From assembly GCA_964019135.1 (NCBI GenBank), contig OZ025263.1:36620133-36684132 (forward strand): a stretch of 64,000 nt of DNA. The letters are read 5' to 3'. Position 1 is the stretch's first letter. Each line of letters begins with the position of its first letter. A program made the position numbers and the translations under genes. The DNA comes from Arenicola marina (taxonomy: Eukaryota > Annelida > Polychaeta > Arenicolidae). Under the pieces are notes generated by a model. The model saw only the letters and a list, made by a program, of their open reading frames with translations. It ran no database searches and was not told the DNA's origin. Shown in pieces: positions 1 to 10,100 of the stretch.

Positions 1-1204
1 GATGTCTTCATACCCCCACCAGCCGGCCGTCGTCATACAGCCGCCGCCCCGCCAGATGTCTTCATACCCCCTCCTCCCGGCCGTCGTCATACAGCCACCG
101 CCCCGGCAGATGTCTTCATAACCCCACCACCCGGCCGTCGTCATACAGCCACCGCCCCGCCAGATGTCTTCATACCCCCACCACCCGGCCGTCGTCATAC
201 AGCCACCGCCCCGCCAGATGTCTTCATACCCCCTCCACCCGGCCGTCGTCATACAGCCACCGCCCCGCCAGATGTTTCCATACCCCCACCAGCCGGCCGT
301 CGTCATACAGCCACCGCCCCGCCAGATGTCTTCATACCCCCACCAGCCGGCCGTCGTCATACAGCCGCCGCCCCGCCAGATGTCTTCATACCCCCTCCTC
401 CCGGCCGTCGTCATACAGCCACCGCCCCGGCAGATGTCTTCATAACCCCTCCACCCGGCCGTCGTCATACAGCCACCGCCCCGCCAGATGTTTTCATACC
501 CCCTCCACCCGGCCGTCGTCATACAGCCACTGCCCCGCCAGATGTCTTCATACCCCCACCAGCCGGCCGTCGTCATACAGCCGCCGCCCCGCCAGATGTC
601 TTCATACCCCCTCCTCCCGGCCGTCGTCATACAGCCACTGCCCCGCCAGATGTCTTCATACCCCCACCACCCGGCCGTCGTCATACAGCCACCGCCCCGC
701 CAGATGTCTTCATACCCCCACCACCCGGCCGTCGTCATACAGCCACCGCCCCGCCAGATGTCTTCATACCCCCACCAGCCGGCCGTCGTCATACAGCCAC
801 CGCCCCGCCAGATGTCTTCATACCCCCACCAGCCGGCCGTCGTCATACAGCCACCGCCCCGCCAGATGTCTTCATACCCCCTCCTCCCGGCCGTCGTCAT
901 ACAGCCGCCGCCCCGCCAGATGTCTTCATACCCCCACCACCCGGCCGTCGTCATACAGCCACCGCCCCGCCAGATGTCTTCATACCCCCTCCATCCGGCC
1001 GTCGTCATACAGCCACCGCCCCGCCAGATGTTTTCATACCCCCACCAGCCGGCCGTCGTCATACAGCCACCGCCCCGCCAGATGTCTTCATACCCCCTCC
1101 ACCCGGCCGTCGTCATACAGCCACCGCCCCGGCAGATGTCTTCATACCCCCTCCACCCGGCCGTCGTCATACAGCCACCGCCCCGCCAGATGTCTTCATA
1201 CTCC
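1..1204. repeat. 54-bp minisatellite array (family A), truncated by window start
   Basis: About 22 head-to-tail copies of a 54-bp unit starting GATGTCTTCATACCCC and ending CCGCCCCGCCA. Copies differ mainly at a CACC/CTCC choice in the middle of the unit and at scattered single bases. Because 54 is divisible by three, the unit reads as an 18-residue Tyr/Pro/Gln-rich peptide (MSSYPHQPAVVIQPPPRQ). This open reading is broken by TAC-to-TAA changes in some copies (near 118 and 443), so I do not call it a gene. An exon of a repetitive proline-rich protein upstream of the window cannot be excluded. Confidence 0.95.
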
Positions 1205-1206
1205 CA

Positions 1207-1257
1207 CGGGGTGTGAGGGGGCGACCACCTGGCTGGAGGTCGCCCCCTCACACCCCG
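1207..1257. repeat. Perfect 20-bp inverted repeat at the A/B array junction
   Basis: Positions 1207-1226 (CGGGGTGTGAGGGGGCGACC) are the exact reverse complement of 1238-1257, separated by the 11 bases 1227-1237. The right arm is the beginning of a normal family B unit, so the left arm is an inverted copy of part of a B unit placed exactly where array A stops. Confidence 0.95.
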
Positions 1258-1555
1258 GTGTACCTGGCTGTAGGTCGCCCCCTCACACCCCGGTGTATCT
1301 GGCTGGAAGTCGCCCCCTCACATCCCGGTGTACCTGGCTGGAGGTCGCCCCCTCACACCCCGGTGTACCTGGCTGGAGGTCGCCCCCTCACACCCCGGTG
1401 TACCTGGCTGGAGGTCGCCCTATCACACCCCGGCGTACCTGGCTGGAGGTCGCCCCCTCACACCCCGGTGTACCTGGCTGGAGGTCGCCCTATCACACCC
1501 CGGCGTACCTGGCTGGAGGTCGCCCCCTCACACCCCGGTGTACCTGGCTGGAAGT
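1207..1555. repeat. 35-bp minisatellite array (family B)
   Basis: About nine to ten copies of a 35-bp unit containing GGTCGCCCCCTCACACCCCG followed by GTGTACCTGGCTGGA. Some units carry CCCTATCACACC instead of CCCCCTCACACC, and these alternate with standard units near the end (1419-1515), a two-unit sub-periodicity. The first partial unit (1207-1226) is in the opposite orientation. The array ends in a C run at about 1556-1570. Overlapping open frames on both strands here are repeat by-products. Confidence 0.95.
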
Positions 1556-1926
1556 GCCCCCCCCCCCCCTTACCCCCGTCACGGAGAGCAACAGACGGCG
1601 TCGTCACTGTCTTTGTCTCTTCTCGTCCTTTCCCTCCGTCTGACTCCCATGTGTGTTGGGAGACGGGGAGGTGGGGTTGGGTGGCGGGGGATGGGGGTGG
1701 GGTTGGGTGGCGGGGGACGGGGAGGTGGGGTTGGGTGGCGGGGGATGGAGAGGTGGGACGGGGTGGCGGGGGGCGTGGCCCCGATCCGGGCGCCCGCCGG
1801 GGTCTAGAGTGGACCATTTGTAACGGCGCTGAGACGATGAAGTGACCACTTACCTCGGCGTTAATCAATGAGGCGGGTATTAAAAAATCAATGTCGCATC
1901 ATGTCGCCACGCCATTAACTACATAT
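1556..1926. other. Spacer with G-rich block, no gene seen
   Basis: Non-array sequence between families B and C. Positions about 1656-1780 are strongly G-rich on the plus strand, with an imperfect 30-40-bp repeat of GGGGTTGGGTGGCGGGGGA-like text and many runs of three or more G, so G-quadruplex formation is plausible. The remainder (1780-1926) is ordinary mixed sequence. I see no convincing ORF or RNA gene. Confidence 0.8.
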
Positions 1927-4900
1927 ACAGGATGGCACAGACCTTGTCTGTGACACACCGCCACCAACCACACGGACAGGATGTCACAGACCTTCTCTGT
2001 GACACACCGCCATCAACCACACGGACAGGATGGCACAGACCTTATCTGTGACACACCGCCACCAACCACACGGACAGGATGGCACAGACCTTGTCTGTGA
2101 CACACCGCCACCAACCACACGGACAGGATGGCACAGACCTTCTCTGTGACACACCGCCATCAACCACACGGACAGGATGGCACAGACCTTATCTGTGACA
2201 CACCGCCACCAACCACACGGACAGGATAGCACAGACCTTGTCTGTGACACACCGCCACCAACCACACGGACAGGATGGCACAGACCGTGTCTGTGACACA
2301 CCGCCATCAACCACACGGACAGGATGGCACAGACCTTGTCTGTGACACACCGCCATCAACCACACGGACAGGATGGCACAGACCTTATCTGTGACACACC
2401 GCCACCAACCACATGGAAAGGATGGCACAGACCTTGTCTGTGACACACCGCCACCAACCACATGGAAAGGATGGCACAGACCTTGTCTGTGACACGCCGC
2501 CATCAACCACACGGACAGGATGGCACAGACCTTGTTTGTGACACGCCGCCATCAACCACACGGACAGGATGGCACAGACCTTGTCTATGACACGCCGCTA
2601 TCAACTACACGGACAGGATGGCACAGACCTTGTCTGTGACACGCCGCCACCAACCACACGGACAGGATGGCACAGACCTTGTCTGTGACACACCGCCATC
2701 AACCACACGGACAGGATGGCACAGACCTTGTCTGTGACACACCGCTATCAACTACACGGACAGGATGGCACAGACCGTGTCTGTGACACACCGCCATCAA
2801 CCACACGGACAGGATGGCACAGACCTTGTCTGTGACACACCGCCACCAACCACACGGACAGGATGGCACAGACCTTGTCTATGACACACCGCCACCAACC
2901 ACACGGACAGGATGGCACAGACCTTGTCTGTGACACACCGCTATCAACTACACGGACGGGATGGCACAGACCTTGTCTGTGACACACCGCCACCAACCAC
3001 ACGGACAGGATGGCACAGACCTTGTCTGTGACAAACCGCTATCAACTACACGGACAGGATGGCACAGACCTTGTCTGTGACACACCGCCATCAACCACAC
3101 GGACAGGATGGCACAGACCTTGTCTGTGACACACCGCCACCAACCACACGGACAGGATGGCACAGACCTTGTCTGTGACACACCGCCATCAACCACACGG
3201 ACAGGATGGCACAGACCTTGTCTGTGACACACGCCACCAACCACACGGACAGGATGGCACAGACCTTGTCTGTGACACACCGTCATCAACTACACGGAGA
3301 GGATGGCACAGACCTTGTCTGTGACACACCGCCACCAACCACACGGACAGGATGGCACAGACCTTGTCTGTGACACACCGCCATCAACTACATGGACCAG
3401 AGACAGACAGGGTGGCACAGACCTTGTCTGTGACACACCGCCATCAACTACATGGACCGGAGACAGACAGGATGGCACAGACCTTGTCTGTGACACGCCG
3501 CCATCAACTACACGGACAGGATGGCACAGACCTTGTCTGTCACATACCGCCATCAACTACATGGACCAGAGACAGACAGGGTGGCACAGACCTTGTCTGT
3601 GACACACCGGCATCAACTACATGGACCAGAGACAGACACGATGGCACAGACCTTGTCTGTGACACGCCGCCATCAACAGACCTTGTCTGTAACATACCGC
3701 CATCAACTACATGGACCAGAGACAGACAGGATGGCACAGACCTTGTCTGTGACACACCGGCATCAACTACATGGACCAGAGACAGACACGATGGCACAGA
3801 CCTTGTCTGTGACACGCCGCCATCAACAGACCTTGTCTGTAACATACCGCCATCAACTACATGGACCAGAGACAGACAGGATGGCACAGACCTTGTCTGT
3901 GACACACCGGCATCAACTACATGGACCAGAGACAGACACGATGGCACAGACCTTGTCTGTGACACGCCGCCATCAACTACACGGACAGGATGGCACAAAC
4001 CTTGTCTGTGACACACCGCCATCAACTACATGGACCAGAGACAGACAGGATGGCACAGACCTTGTCTGTGACACGCCGCCATCAACTACACGGACAGGAT
4101 GGCACAAACCTTGTCTGTGACACACCGCCATCAGCCACATGGACAGGATGGCACAGACCTTGTCTGTGACACACCGCCATTAACTACACGGACAGGATGG
4201 CACAGACCTTGTCTGTGACACACCGCCATCAACCACATGGACAGGATGGCACAGACCTTGTCTGTGACACACCGCTATCAACTACATGGACAGGATGGCA
4301 CAGACCTTGTCTGTGACACACCGCCATCAACCACACGGACAGGATGGCACAGACCTTGTCTGTGACACACCGCCATCAACCACACGGACAGGATGGCACA
4401 GACCTTTTCTGTGACACACCACCATCAACTACACGGACAGGATGGCACAGACATTGTCTGTGACACACCGCCATCAACTCAATGGACAGGATGGCACAGA
4501 CCTTGTCTGTGACACACCGCCATCAACTACACGGGCAGGGTGGCACAGACCTTGTCTGTGACACAGCGCCATCAACTGCACAGACCAGAGACAGACAGGA
4601 TGGCACAGACCTTGTCTGTGACGCACCGCCATCAACTACACGGACAGGATGGCACAGACCTTGTCTGTGACACACCGCCATCAACTACACGGACAGGATG
4701 GCACATACCTTGTTTGTGACACACCGCCATCAACTACACGGGCAGGGTGGCACAGACCTTTTATGTGACACACCGCCATCAACTACATGGACAGGATGGC
4801 ACAGACCTTGTCTGTGACACACCGCCATCAACTACACGGACAGGATGGCACATACCTTGTTTGTGACACACCGCCATCAACTACACGGGCAGGGTGGCAC

Positions 4901-5646
4901 AGACCTTGTATGTGACACACCGCCATCAACTACATGGACAGGATGGCACATACCTTGTTTGTGACACACCGCCATCAACTACACGGACAGGATGGCACAG
5001 ACCTTGTCTGTGACACACCGCCATCAACTACACGGACAGGATGGCACAGACCTTGTCTGTGACACACCGCCATCAACTACACGGACAGGATGGCACAGAC
5101 CTTGTCTGTGACACACCGCCATCAACCACATGGAAAGGATGGCACAGGCCTTGTCTGTAACACACCGCCATCAACTACACGGACAGGATGGCACATATCT
5201 TGTTTGTGACACACCGCCATCAACTACACGGACAGGATGGCACAGACCTTGTCTGTGACACACCGCCATCAACTACATATACAGGATGGCACAGACCTTG
5301 TCTGTGACACACCGCCATTAACTACATGGACAGGATGGCACAGACCTTGTCTGTGACACACCGCCATCAACTACACGGACAGGATGGCACAGACCTTGTC
5401 TGTGACACACCGCCATCAACCACATGGAAAGGATGGCACAGACCTTGTCTGTAACACACCGCCATCAACTACACGGACAGGATGGCACATACCTTGTTTG
5501 TGACACACCGCCATCAACTACACGGACAGGATGGCACAGACCTTGTCTGTGACACACCGCCATCAACTACATATACAGGATGGCACAGACCTTGTCTGTG
5601 ACACACCGCCATTAACTACATTGTCTGTGACACACCGCCATCAACT
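1927..5646. repeat. 49-bp minisatellite array (family C), left part
   Basis: About 75 copies of a 49-bp unit of the form AGGATGGCACAGACCTTG, TCTGTGACACACCGCCA, TCAACTACACGGAC. Some units are about 11 bp longer because of an inserted CCAGAGACAGA. Each unit contains CACAGAC-CTT-GTCTGTG, a 7-bp perfect inverted repeat with a 3-base loop. Larger duplications are visible: a 150-bp block near 3581-4010 and a 294-bp (six-unit) block repeated at about 5127 and 5421. The period is not a multiple of three, so the open frames across it rotate and are not genes. The array is interrupted at 5646 by a LINE and resumes in phase at 9861. Confidence 0.97.
3581..4010. repeat. 150-bp higher-order repeat inside family C
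   Basis: A compound unit recurs about three times at 150-bp spacing; for example the CATCAACTACATGGACCAGA start recurs near 3611, 3761 and 3911. It includes a shortened unit in which CATCAACAGACC joins the middle of the next monomer, and variants (GACACG, AACATACCG) that are rare elsewhere in the array. This is the pattern expected from recent unequal exchange of a multi-monomer block. Confidence 0.85.
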
Positions 5647-6061
5647 AGTCAGAGTCAGAGTCAGAATTCGTTTATTTGACCAAGATATGTAGTAAATATC
5701 ATACAAAACATAGATATACGGATTGGCCAGGAGACTTCCATTAAGACACAGGTAGGTCGCTATCATGGGAGCCACCTATATATATGTATATATATATATA
5801 CCGGTAAATATAAACAGTTGACAAGGTAGGTTGGGACTGCTGCTAATTACTGCGTTTTATAGACTAAAGAAATGGGGAGCTATATCCAATACATTAAGTA
5901 GCGGAGCTAAATAATAATTAGATTCTTCATAATAATGGTTAAAAAATCTTTGCAAATGTCATTTAGTCTGAATAATATCATGAGATATTACTTTCTATTA
6001 CTGCAAACTATAGGCGATCAAAATGAAATATACAGTGATATGGACCACAAAATGTAGAGGA
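5647..6061 (-). other. LINE 3' UTR and short-repeat tail
   Basis: AT-rich sequence between the ORF stop and the array junction. It contains a (TA)n-like patch near 5780-5800 and ends in three CTGACT units at the element's 3' terminus. No coding frame is seen. The tail is the likely site where target-primed reverse transcription began. Confidence 0.7.
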
Positions 6062-9000
6062 TTACTGTACACGATGGCAAATATAACAATGAGCAATAGA
6101 ACATACATTACTGTATAGTCCTAACAAATAATTTTTTAAATATAGGGTGAACCCAATCAGGCTATGTGTGAAGACTTTGTCCTTAACTATAGATGGAAGT
6201 GTATCCATGGTAATAGGGAGGCTAATTCTTAGGCATCGCTTAGCATACTCATGCCTTGTAGAGCTTACAATATACTTATGTTTGTTTCTTGTATTATGCC
6301 AATGAATATCTGAACTTTGTCTAAGTGACATATTAGAAAAATATGATGGTACTGTATCATGGGATAGGTTGTAGAAGAATTTCATTTGGTGCAGTTGATG
6401 GATATCGTCTATTCTTAATAACTTCAACTGCTTAAATAGTGGTTCAGTGTGGGCATTGTATGGGCTAAGAGTAATTATTCGAATTGCTTTCTTTTGCATG
6501 TTTAAGACCTTGTTTGCTCTGTAACCCCATAGCAAAATACCATCATTTAAACAGGAGACAATCAGTGAGTTATATAGCATTAACAGAATTCTCTGGGGTA
6601 GGGTATATTTGAGCCGGTTGAGCATTCCGACTCGTTTAGACAATTTACGGGAGAGTTGATCAGTATGACAATGCCACCCTAGACGACTATCAATAATTAC
6701 CCCAAGTAAATTAAAGTTCTCTACACTTACTATTTCCACATTATCCATCATGATCTGAGGTATCAGAATTTTTTTCTGTGGCATATGAAAGATCATGTAC
6801 TTTGATTTTGTGGTGTTTAGTGATAATTTATTCACTTTCAGCCAGATATTGACCTTTTCTAATTCGTAATTTATTTTGTTATTATCGGTTGACATATTTA
6901 AGGTGTTGAGGGTGCTCGACAGGGTGGTATCGTCAGCATATATGATGGCTTTAAACAGATCAGAAGCTTTAGAAATGTCATTTATATATATTATGAATAA
7001 GAGGGGACCAAGTATTGACCCTTGGGGCACACCAGTAGTGATATTTAATAGATTCGATTTCTCGTCTTCAAATTGAACATACTAAACCCTGTGACTCAAG
7101 TAGCTTTCTAACAGGGTTAGGGCCGTTCCAGTAATTCCATAATAATTCAGTTTGTATAAAAGTATTTTATGATCCAGAGTATCAAATGCTTTTGATAAAT
7201 CAAGGAAAATGCTTATGGGGGTATTACCTTGATCTAAGCTAGCAGTGGTACGGTCTATTAACTCAAGAATGGCCTGCTCTGCTGAGTGTTTTTCGCGGAA
7301 TCCATATCGACCATTTGTCAGTAACATATTTCTTTTAAAGTGGTTATGGATTTGGTAGTATATAATTTTTTCAAAGACTTTAGAGATTGCCGGAAGAAGT
7401 GATATGGGGCGATAGTTTTCCAATTTCGGATCCAATCCACTTTTGTAGGTTGGGATAACTTTTGCTACTTTAAGTTTCTCCTGGAATATGCCTGTAGTCA
7501 CGGATTGGTTTATTATTATTGCTATGGTTTCACTTACTTCACATTTTATTTCTTTTAACAAGATAGTGGATAATTCATCATACCCACTGCTTGACTTAGT
7601 CTTCAGTGTATTTATAGTATCCTCCACATCTTTTTTATTGATGAGTGACAGACTTATTTCACGTTCACAAGGATTCGATAAGTATTGTGTAAACGTTTTA
7701 CCTTCAGGAGAGTTAATTGCCCGTGCTAAATTGGGGCCGATATTTGTAAAGTAATGGTTAAAGGCATTTGCCATTTGCGCGCTATCATCTATTCTTTTAG
7801 AGTCTATGTCATAGTACTTGGGAGTCAATTCTTTGCAAAATGATTTACAAAGTACCATGTTTATAGTTTTCCATGTTTGTTTCATGTCAGACTTGTATTT
7901 CTGAAAGAGATAGTCATAATGATGTTTTTTGGCTAAGCGTATATTTTTGGTATGGATGCGGTTATACGTCGAGAGGTTTGTCTTTAACGTCAGGTACTCA
8001 GGGAGAGTGGGCGAAGTCTGTTTTAGCTTCTTATACAGTTTGTCACGAAAAGTAATGGATTTAATCATGCCTTTAGGCATCCAACCATTTCGCTTGTGTT
8101 TATGTTTATGAAATTTGACATATTTAGTTTGAACATACTTATTTTTCATTCTCAGAACGGTATCAATCATTGTGTTATAGTTTAGATTTGGGTCTGCATG
8201 TAAATCTGGGTTTAGGGTTTCAGCAATATTGGCATCGCTGAGATCCATCTTTAAATTTCGAACGTAGTTTGGTTCATAACGCTTTACTCTGATTTTTTTG
8301 TGAGGCTTCTCTCGCGCAACCTTATGTTCGAAGCAAATGAAATATGGAAGGTGGTCAGACAGCTGCTTAATGAGAATACCAGCTTTCACGTTCTTACTGT
8401 TTGGGCTGAGCCTGCAAAGAAAGTTGTCAATCAAGGTACCCCTATGTTGAGAAAATCTAGTGGGTAGTGTTATTTTGGGCGAGAAACTATGAGATGAGAC
8501 AGCTTCAAAATATTCATTTATTGCTGGTTTTTCATTTATTTTTAATAAATCTATATTAAAGTCTCCAGCCAGTATGATATCACTTGACTGTCTTTCAAGA
8601 TATGCAAGTGTTGTTTCCATTTCATTTGTAAAGGACACATAGTTAGCATTTATATCACATGGTGGTCTATATAAATTACCCAATAACACTTTTTTATTCA
8701 TGCTAGTTCCGGTTATCTCTATAAATTGAGACTCCCAGATTTGAGATTCAACGGGTCGAGATACCGAATGATAGCTAAGGGTATTTTTCAGATATATGAC
8801 AAGACCACCGTGTTCACTGATTTGTTTACCTTGGGATATAATGCTATAGCCTTCGAGCCGAAGAAGAGATAGTTTTGCATCATCAGGCAGCCAGCTCTCT
8901 TGCACACAGATTGCACTGAACGTTATACCATTTTCTGCAAGATGACCTAAGAATACTTCTAGTTGGTCAAATTTAGCAGTTAAGGATCCAGTATTGAGAC

Positions 9001-9253
9001 TCAGTACAGAAAAACAACTCTTCCACTGCTTGGCAGATTTAATTAACGACTCATCATCATAGTAAGGGGAATGTACGATTGTTTCAAGTTCATCTACATC
9101 TGAATCGTCGTTTGATACATTTTGTCGAATAACATTCACCAAAGAATTATTCGCTAGGCCACCAAATTCTTCAAGTAATAATTCATCTATCGTTTTACCT
9201 GACATAGGACTATTTCCGAGAAAATATCCATCTTCACAACGAGTTGACCACAC
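6062..9253 (-). pseudogene. LINE ORF2: APE endonuclease and reverse transcriptase, one in-frame stop
   Basis: The protein nicks target DNA and reverse-transcribes the element RNA at the nick. From the 9253 start the endonuclease spans about residues 80-305, with catalytic-type positions in place: N87 in LSLNTGSL, E119 in CVQESW, GDFN at 230-233 and SDH at 299-301. The RT follows, with KVIPTYKSG and NYRPISLLP, motif A FLDLSKAFD near 683-691, motif B GVPQGSILGPLLF, and motif C YADD at about 6929-6940. The C-terminal thumb-like region has VENFNLLGVIID and MQKKAIRII. One TAG at 7082-7084 follows SYLSHRV, and the same frame continues to the stop near 6062, about 1,063 codons in all. M17 (MSGKTIDELL) is an alternative start. 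With one lesion and otherwise intact motifs the copy looks young. Exact clade (Jockey, CR1, Daphne or Nimb type) cannot be settled by eye. Confidence 0.92.
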
Positions 9254-9860
9254 ACACAGATCACCTTTCTCTCTATACGGAGGGGCATTGATCTACAACC
9301 TTGCGGACACGTCGCCTGAGTAGATACTGTCATATTCCGACCAATGACACACAGAGCGATATAACTGGAATATAACTCAGAGAAGAAAAATGAGCACAGC
9401 AAGCGGTTAACAGCAGGGTACACTACCGGTATGAGATGATGACTTTTCGAGTGAGCACAGTGCAAGCCAGGCACGGAACAGCCAGGCAAATACAACAAGT
9501 ATAGTGAGTAACAAGTAAATACAATGAATAGACGAGAACATTTGACAATATCACTCAGAGAGTGGACAATGGTGAACGCAGAGACACATCGGAAGGGCAT
9601 CGTCAACTGTATACAACTGTATACAACTCATTGATAGCAGTCTGTGGTGGTTACGTGACATAACAAATGTTTTCCTAGGCATATAGTAGGCTATACATAT
9701 TTAAAACATAATTTGACCAAAAGACCAGCGTAAGATTTGGTGCAAGTGTTTTACAGTTCTTTGTTGAGGGGGGGGGGGGGGGCATCTTCAGCAAAAGCAA
9801 TTGGGCACTCCATAAGTCAATCAGGGGCTTGTGGTCTGGTTCTGCAGCCTCACCTCCTCG
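9254..9860 (-). other. LINE 5' region
   Basis: Sequence upstream of the LINE ORF up to the point where the 49-bp array resumes. It has a short direct repeat CTGTATACAA near 9605-9627 and a run of 15 G at 9768-9782. A 139-residue minus-strand open frame (9187-9606) has no zinc-knuckle or coiled-coil signature and overlaps the ORF2 start in another frame, so I do not call it ORF1. It is assigned to the element because no array sequence lies between it and the ORF; a separate older insertion is possible. Confidence 0.55.
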
Positions 9861-10100
9861 CTACACGGACAGGATGGCACAGACCTTGTCTGTGACACAC
9901 CGCCATCAACTACACGGACAGGATGGCACATACCTTGTTTGTGACACACCGCCATCAACTACACGGACCAGTCACAGACAGGATGGCACATACCTTGTAT
10001 GTGACACACCGCCATAAACTACATGGACCAGAGACAGACAGGATGGCACAAACCTTGTCTGTGACACACCGCCATCAACTACATGGACCAGAGACAGACT
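9861..10100. repeat. 49-bp minisatellite array (family C), right part
   Basis: About four to five more units of family C, starting mid-unit at CTACACGGACAGGATGG. This is the phase expected if the LINE landed inside one monomer. Several units carry the CCAGAGACAGA or CCAGTCACAGA expansion. The array passes directly into family D at about 10100 (CAGAGACAGACT then CCCTGGTACTTCC). Confidence 0.95.

Larger units (their letters stand above)
5647..9860 (-). mobile_element. Non-LTR retrotransposon (LINE, Jockey/CR1-type), nearly complete
   Basis: A 4.2-kb element in minus orientation lies inside the 49-bp array. It holds one long ORF (APE-type endonuclease then reverse transcriptase, no RNase H seen), about 415 bp of 3' UTR, and about 600 bp upstream of the ORF. 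The 3' end is not poly(A): it finishes in three copies of CTGACT (minus strand; 5647-5664), preceded by an AATAAA-like motif. Short microsatellite 3' tails are known in CR1/Jockey-type lineages. The array breaks at CATCAACT and resumes at CTACACGG, so the whole interval can be one insertion with a target duplication of no more than about 3 bp. The upstream part includes a run of 15 G (9768-9782). No ORF1 with a zinc knuckle is seen, so the 5' end may be truncated or the lineage may have a single ORF. Confidence 0.88.

Noticed and set aside
1458-1868. Overlapping plus- and minus-strand frames across array B and the G-rich block
   Set aside because: Low-complexity Pro/Gly composition, mutually overlapping, and no domain.
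9187-9606. 139-residue minus-strand frame as LINE ORF1
   Set aside because: It has no zinc-knuckle, RRM or coiled-coil feature and overlaps the ORF2 start in another frame; it appears to be a chance frame.
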